Shown in pieces: positions 35,133-38,956 of a stretch of DNA of 38,956 bases. The notes under the pieces were generated by a model. That model did not search any database and was not told the DNA's origin. It was given only the letters and a program-made list of their open reading frames with translations. Each line of letters starts with the position of its first letter. Position 1 is the first letter of the stretch. Source of the DNA: an uncultured Prevotella sp. (GTDB lineage: Bacteria > Bacteroidota > Bacteroidia > Bacteroidales > Bacteroidaceae). Location: positions 1 through 38,956 of the forward strand of contig OMUH01000164.1 in assembly GCA_900314195.1 (NCBI GenBank), in the 5' to 3' direction. Position numbers and translations under genes: made by a program.

Positions 35133-35360
35133 ATAATAAAAGCTTAATGTTGCTTATGCTTTTGCCGGTTTTTGTCATGCGTATTTGGAATATTGTGTTT
35201 TGTAATTAACGTCTATGTAAAAATAATTCGGAAGAAATTAAAGGATATTAACTAAAAAACAGTCTCAAAAATATTTCATTTCGAAGGTGGCGGCTATGGT
35301 TTAATTGCATAAAAGATGCATATTAAATTAAGATGGCGATTTTTCAATGCTTCAATGAAA

Positions 35361-35368
35361 TATCTTTG
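35361..35368 (+). promoter_or_regulatory. Upstream candidate -7 element (distal)
   Basis: TATCTTTG matches TAnnTTTG, with a TTTT stretch 16-17 bp upstream. It is one of three such plus-strand elements before the gene at 35531. Confidence 0.4.
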
Positions 35369-35416
35369 CATCAGATATTAAAGAAATAAAAACTTACACT
35401 TCTACCGATTGATTTT

Positions 35417-35424
35417 TACCTTTG
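35417..35424 (+). promoter_or_regulatory. Upstream candidate -7 element (middle)
   Basis: TACCTTTG matches TAnnTTTG. There is no clear -33 partner. Confidence 0.35.
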
Positions 35425-35493
35425 TCGTTGTAAGGAAAAAACATTCGCTGAGTAGTTACGTTAGTCTTCATTAGTGTTAAAACATGTTTTTTA

Positions 35494-35526
35494 TTTGTCA
35501 TTCTTGGGTGGCGTGCTTTACCTTTG
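35494..35526 (+). promoter_or_regulatory. Strong promoter with likely leaderless start
   Basis: TTTG (35494-35497) and TACCTTTG (35519-35526) are separated by 21 bp. This is the best -33/-7 pair in the window. The ATG at 35531 begins 4 bp after the -7 element, where transcription itself is expected to begin. Confidence 0.65.
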
Positions 35527-35530
35527 CAAA

Positions 35531-35998
35531 ATGAAATCATTTAAGAATGTGATACATACGTATAAGTTATTTGCTTCGGCCGTGGTAATGCTGATTGCTG
35601 CCGGAGCGTTGAGTTCTGTGGCTGTCGGGAGAACCCCCGTGCCGGCGAGAAAGACAAGACCTGCTGCCGCCGACAGCAGTTTCTATGCCTACTGTGACGT
35701 GTCTGGTTTCAACCGGTTCGGCAAGACGGAGGCCGTGATAGACCTTGGCGACACGCTGTCGCAGCTCGGCGGCACGCAGAGCCTTTATGACGGTCATGGA
35801 AAAAAGATTAAGTTCAACACTATCATAGACGTCGTCAACTACATGGGGCAGCGTGGATGGCGTATGTTCTCTGTTTATCAGAAAACGGAGAAAGACCCGC
35901 TTGAACATACCTATTACACTATTCATTACCTTATGGAGAAGTGCGTGAAAAACCGTGATGAGATAAAGGAAGGACTCATCCTCGGCAAGGACTTCTGA
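35531..35998 (+). CDS. Small exported hypothetical protein
   Basis: The product (155 residues) has an N-terminal signal peptide or anchor (about 8-33, with KLFASAVVMLIAAGALSSVAVG). A basic linker follows, then a compact domain (about 48-150). That domain contains VVNYMGQRGWRMFSVYQKT, which recalls the 'GWELVSV' motif of DUF4177-type small proteins. I do not claim membership. The start is at 35531, where a strong promoter ends four bases earlier; a longer frame from 35474 would include that promoter. mnmA follows after 77 bp on the same strand. Function is unknown. Confidence 0.72.
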   Translation: MKSFKNVIHTYKLFASAVVMLIAAGALSSVAVGRTPVPARKTRPAAADSSFYAYCDVSGFNRFGKTEAVIDLGDTLSQLGGTQSLYDGHGKKIKFNTIIDVVNYMGQRGWRMFSVYQKTEKDPLEHTYYTIHYLMEKCVKNRDEIKEGLILGKDF

Positions 35999-36075
35999 CA
36001 CAGGCGTAATGATGCTGCTGTTTTACGCGGCAGAAGGGGATATTGCAAAAACAAAAAAGGAAACAAACTGAGAAA

Positions 36076-37164
36076 ATGAACACAGAAGAATTGCAGGGCA
36101 AGCGCATTGCCGTGCTGCTTTCCGGCGGCGTCGACAGCAGTGTTGTCGTGTGGCGGTTGGTCAGCATGGGCTTTAAGCCCGATTGCTTTTACATCAAGAT
36201 CGGTCCGGAGGAAAAGGAGGAATGGGACTGCTCGAGCGAGGAGGATATGGAGATGGCCACTGCTGTGGCTGCGCGCTACGGCTGCCGCCTTCAGGTCGTC
36301 GACTGCCATAAGGAATATTGGTCGCAGGTGACGCGCTACACCATGGAGAAGGTGCGGGCCGGCCTGACGCCGAACCCCGATGTGATGTGCAACAGACTTA
36401 TAAAGTTCGGTGCTTTTGATGAGAAGGCCGGACACGACTATGACCTCATTGCCACCGGCCATTATGCTCAGACGGAATATGACGCTGAGGGCCGCAAATG
36501 GCTTGTCACGAGTCCAGATCCCGTTAAGGACCAGACTGATTTCCTTGCGCAGATTTATCAGTGGCAGCTGAAGAAGGCTTTGTTCCCGATAGGAGAATAT
36601 ACAAAGCATGAGGTGCGGCAGATAGCTGAGAGAGAGCATCTGGCCAGTGCCAGAAGAAAAGACTCGCAGGGCATCTGCTTTCTCGGCAACATCGACTATA
36701 ATGAATATGTGCGCCGCTATGTAGGCGAGCAGCAGGGCGATGTCATAGAGCTTGAGACCGGCCGCAAGATAGGAACCCACAAGGGTGTGTGGTTTCATAC
36801 CATCGGCCAGCGCAAGGGACTAGGCCTCGGCGGCGGACCGTGGTTCGTCGTCAAGAAAGACGCCGGTAAGAACATTCTGTATGTCAGCCACGGCTACGAC
36901 CCCGACACGGCATACATGCAGGATTTCTTCATCAAGGACTTCGACTTCCTGACCGAGGGCATCGACACGCTGCCTGATACGGTGACGTTCAAGATACGCC
37001 ATACGCCGGAGTATCATGCCGCAAGGGTGGAGGCCCGTGCTGACGGCCACTGGCTCATTCATTCATCCGACCGCATACATGGCGTGGCACCCGGACAGTT
37101 CTGCGTCGTCTATGACGACCGTCACCACTGCTGTTACGGCAGCGGCGAGATAACGGTTGACTGA
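36076..37164 (+). CDS. mnmA: tRNA 2-thiouridine(34) synthase MnmA
   Basis: MnmA adenylates and thiolates U34 in the anticodon of tRNA-Lys, tRNA-Glu and tRNA-Gln, giving s2U. The product (362 residues from the ATG at 36076) has the PP-loop LLSGGVDSSV near the N-terminus. The first catalytic Cys is in GLTPNPDVMCNRLIKFG, and the second Cys is in RKDSQGICFLGN. The segment HTIGQRKGLGLGGGPWFVVKKD and the C-terminal beta-barrel are also present. Length and all active-site residues fit the family. An upstream in-frame start at 36043 would add 11 Lys/Gln-rich residues and is less likely. Confidence 0.95.
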   Translation: MNTEELQGKRIAVLLSGGVDSSVVVWRLVSMGFKPDCFYIKIGPEEKEEWDCSSEEDMEMATAVAARYGCRLQVVDCHKEYWSQVTRYTMEKVRAGLTPNPDVMCNRLIKFGAFDEKAGHDYDLIATGHYAQTEYDAEGRKWLVTSPDPVKDQTDFLAQIYQWQLKKALFPIGEYTKHEVRQIAEREHLASARRKDSQGICFLGNIDYNEYVRRYVGEQQGDVIELETGRKIGTHKGVWFHTIGQRKGLGLGGGPWFVVKKDAGKNILYVSHGYDPDTAYMQDFFIKDFDFLTEGIDTLPDTVTFKIRHTPEYHAARVEARADGHWLIHSSDRIHGVAPGQFCVVYDDRHHCCYGSGEITVD

Positions 37165-37177
37165 GCCAACAACAAAA

Positions 37178-37219
37178 AGTAACAGTAAAAAGGTAACTTT
37201 AAAAAGATAACTGTAAAAA
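37178..37219. repeat. Three tandem 14-bp repeats in the GH28 leader
   Basis: Units AGTAACAGTAAAAA (37178-37191), GGTAACTTTAAAAA (37192-37205) and GATAACTGTAAAAA (37206-37219) lie directly before the GH28 start codon (37231). They are related to one another with one to four differences. Confidence 0.65.
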
Positions 37220-37230
37220 ACAAACATAAT

Positions 37231-38814
37231 ATGAACAAAAAACGAACATTGCTTGCGCTGGCGGCGTGGTGTGTGCTGACATCGGCCATGGCCTTCGACG
37301 GCGTCACGAATGAGCAGAAAGAGCAGAACACCCCGGCAGGATGGACGGCAGTTGATCTTCCACAGCTGCCGGCTATTACGTCGGCCAACACGTTGACGGT
37401 GACCGATTACGGCGCATCGGCAGATGCCGCCGACAACACATTGGCCATTCAGAAGGCCCTTGACGCCGTGCCTGACGGTGGCGGCATGGTGGTGGTGCCT
37501 GCCGGCACGTGGATGTGCGGTCCGCTGAAGCTGAAGTCGAAAACCGTACTGCACCTCGCAAAGGGTGCCACGCTGAAGCTGCTGCCGCTGGGCACATATC
37601 CCGGGTCGGAGGGCTATCTGACAAATTATTCAAAGAAGGTGACGCTTGACAACTTCATTGACGTGGAGAAGGATGCAACCGACATTATCATAGAAGGTGA
37701 GGATTCTGCCACGAGCGTCATCGACGGACAGGGTGCGCCATGGTGGGAGCTGCGCGACAAGGGCGGCAACTACAAGACAGCCTTTGACAACATGAAGCGC
37801 GGAGCGCTGATACGCTTCACGAGCGGAGCACGTTTCCTGGTCAGGAACATGAAGTTCCTTAATGCTCCGGGCGTTAACGTGTGTCTCGGACAGAGCGGCA
37901 AGGGCTCTGACTTCACCGTTCATGACATACAGATTATCGCGCCGGCGTCTACTGTTAAATATAAGGCCGGCAATGCCGTCAACCCGTCTCACAACACTGA
38001 CGGCATACCTATGTGGGCCAGAAACATAAACATTTACGACTGTTATATCTCTACTGGCGACGACAACGTGGTGGTTGACTCATACGGGCAGTATGTGCAC
38101 GTGTGGAACTGTACGTTCGGCTCAGGCCACGGTGCGTCCATAGGCAGCTATACCACCAATGTGCACGACATTCTCTATGAAGACATTGACTTCAACGGCA
38201 CAGAGAGCGGGTTCAAGATAAAAAGCCAGCGCGGCCGCAGCGGCAGCGTTTATAACATCACGTTCCGCGACAGCAGGCTCAACGGCGTGCAGGGCAACCC
38301 AGTGGCACTCGACTGCTGGTATAATGACAAGAAGACAACACCACAGACTGCGCAGAAGCAGGATTCAGTAAGGCTAACGCCTTATTATCATGACATCCTC
38401 GTGCAGAACATCAAGTCTACTGGCACGAAGTATAAAAGCAGCACGCGAGACAACTTCCCGGTGTTCATCTTCGGTCTGCCGGAGAGCCACGTGCGCAACG
38501 TCACCTTTGACAATGTGCAGATAGAGGCCCAGAAGGGCATGTTCCTTGCCTATGCAGACAACATAAAGTTCATCAATGGCTGCAAGATAACCAATTCACG
38601 GACCAAGGACAAGCTCATAGAAACGCAGTATGAGGCAAAAACTTCAGGCAGCTATGACGGCACGGAGACAACTGCCATAGATGCTGTCGGGAATGACAGC
38701 AGTAAAAAGACTGGCAGCGGCGTGCGTTATGACCTCAGCGGCCGCAGGATTTCAAAAGACGCAAAGGGCGTATATATAGAAGATGCGCATGTGAAGATAG
38801 CAAAGGCAAATTAA
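37231..38814 (+). CDS. GH28 polygalacturonase-type glycoside hydrolase
   Basis: The 527-residue secreted enzyme is predicted to hydrolyse galacturonan or rhamnogalacturonan bonds. The signal peptide covers about 1-21. An N-terminal pectate-lyase-like start (VTDYGASADAADNTLAIQKAL) leads into the right-handed beta-helix. The GH28 catalytic set is visible: Asp257 in NTDG, Asp277/Asp278 in TGDDN, His300 in GSGHGASIG, and FKIKSQRG in place of the usual RIK motif. Residues 481-527 form the short Prevotella-type tail (TTAIDAV, RYDLSGRRI, GVYIEDAHVKI). Exo or endo activity cannot be decided. It follows mnmA by 66 bp, with tandem repeats between, so co-transcription is possible. Confidence 0.9.
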   Translation: MNKKRTLLALAAWCVLTSAMAFDGVTNEQKEQNTPAGWTAVDLPQLPAITSANTLTVTDYGASADAADNTLAIQKALDAVPDGGGMVVVPAGTWMCGPLKLKSKTVLHLAKGATLKLLPLGTYPGSEGYLTNYSKKVTLDNFIDVEKDATDIIIEGEDSATSVIDGQGAPWWELRDKGGNYKTAFDNMKRGALIRFTSGARFLVRNMKFLNAPGVNVCLGQSGKGSDFTVHDIQIIAPASTVKYKAGNAVNPSHNTDGIPMWARNINIYDCYISTGDDNVVVDSYGQYVHVWNCTFGSGHGASIGSYTTNVHDILYEDIDFNGTESGFKIKSQRGRSGSVYNITFRDSRLNGVQGNPVALDCWYNDKKTTPQTAQKQDSVRLTPYYHDILVQNIKSTGTKYKSSTRDNFPVFIFGLPESHVRNVTFDNVQIEAQKGMFLAYADNIKFINGCKITNSRTKDKLIETQYEAKTSGSYDGTETTAIDAVGNDSSKKTGSGVRYDLSGRRISKDAKGVYIEDAHVKIAKAN

Positions 38815-38837
38815 AAAGATATCCGTAATCTACGGAC

Positions 38838-38879
38838 AAAATATCCGCAATCATCTGAATTAATGATTGCGGATATTTT
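38838..38879. terminator. Bidirectional terminator after the GH28 gene
   Basis: A 17-bp perfect stem (38838-38854 with 38863-38879, core ATATCCGCAATCAT) closes an 8-nt loop and has A/T tracts on both flanks. It lies between the GH28 gene and a convergent partial gene and can serve both. A shorter TCCGTA/TACGGA hairpin (38822-38836) precedes it. Confidence 0.8.
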
Positions 38880-38913
38880 GTTTATACCCGTTAGCAACTT
38901 CTTATTGTTTTTT

Positions 38914-38956
38914 TTATTGTGCCTTTTTGTTTGCCAGATAAACACCGGCGAGGATA
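38914..38956 (-). CDS. Partial C-terminus of a probable EamA/DMT transporter
   Basis: The last 13 codons of a minus-strand gene read ILAGVYLANKKAQ and then TAA. The ending '(L)ILAGVYL-x-N' followed by Lys residues is characteristic of the last helix of EamA (DMT superfamily) transporters. The rest lies outside the window, so the call rests on a very short stretch. The convergent terminator fits a gene ending here. Confidence 0.45.
   Translation of the reverse strand, partial: ILAGVYLANKKAQ

Larger units (their letters stand above)
35098..35530. other. Divergent intergenic region with several promoter elements
   Basis: No gene is supported. It holds one minus-strand -7 element (35125-35132) for the four-helix gene and three plus-strand TAnnTTTG elements (35361, 35417, 35519) in front of the small exported protein. 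The sequence between is AT-rich and without clear repeats. Confidence 0.5.

Overview
The window looks like chromosome of a Bacteroidales bacterium, most likely Prevotella or a close relative. Four things support this. Candidate promoters carry the Bacteroidota -7 element TAnnTTTG instead of a sigma70 -10 box. Start codons are preceded by A-rich leaders without clear Shine-Dalgarno sequences. Several protein families are typical of the phylum (DUF4421, DUF1460, DUF4105, BspA-like leucine-rich repeats, four-helix-bundle suffix proteins, PL11 and GH28 pectin enzymes). Several secreted proteins end in the short Prevotella-type tail Y-x-L-x-G-R...G-x-Y-I. No rRNA, tRNA, CRISPR array, transposase or phage gene was seen. 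The genus is inferred from style and gene content, not from a marker gene comparison.

Layout. 1-3.2 kb: a GC-rich inverted repeat, a secreted BspA-like LRR protein and a Gfo/Idh/MocA oxidoreductase. 3.5-5.8 kb: a tight two-gene unit, a DUF4421 envelope protein and a DUF1460 NlpC/P60-like amidase whose start overlaps the previous stop. 6.2-8.9 kb: a stand-alone glutamate synthase small subunit with a long leader, a small secreted protein made of about 25-residue YGHxTG repeats, and a TIGR02757 (DUF2400) protein. 8.9-13.8 kb: an Nramp metal transporter, an SDR oxidoreductase, a short ComEC-like channel protein and a patatin-like phospholipase. 13.8-14.7 kb: about 0.87 kb of non-coding DNA rich in inverted and direct repeats. 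14.7-19.8 kb (minus strand): SecA, a small secreted protein and a DUF4105 membrane protein.

19.9-25.9 kb: an envelope-biogenesis cluster with an OMPP1-like outer membrane protein, LptC, a CNNM/CBS/CorC protein and a PpiD/SurA-like periplasmic chaperone. 26.0-31.0 kb: a sugar O-acetyltransferase, a PL11 rhamnogalacturonan lyase and a convergent LytS/LytTR two-component system. 31.0-35.1 kb: DUF805, a MATE transporter, a glycine-rich secreted protein, and a four-helix-bundle protein ending in fourteen Pro-Ser/Ile-Asn triplets encoded by a 9-bp minisatellite. 35.5-38.9 kb: a small exported protein with a probably leaderless promoter, the tRNA thiolase MnmA, a GH28 polygalacturonase and the tail end of a probable DMT-family transporter.

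Much of the content serves the envelope: LPS transport (LptC), Sec export (SecA), OM protein folding (PpiD-like), cell-wall turnover (DUF1460) and surface proteins. A pectin theme (PL11 plus GH28) is spread over about 10 kb rather than forming a classical PUL, because no SusC/SusD pair is present. I see no convincing new defence or mobile system. The most unusual signals are the repeat-tailed four-helix protein, the YGHxTG repeat protein, short tandem repeats in the leaders of secA and the GH28 gene, the repeat-rich gap at 14 kb, and a C-terminal tail shared by three otherwise unrelated secreted proteins.
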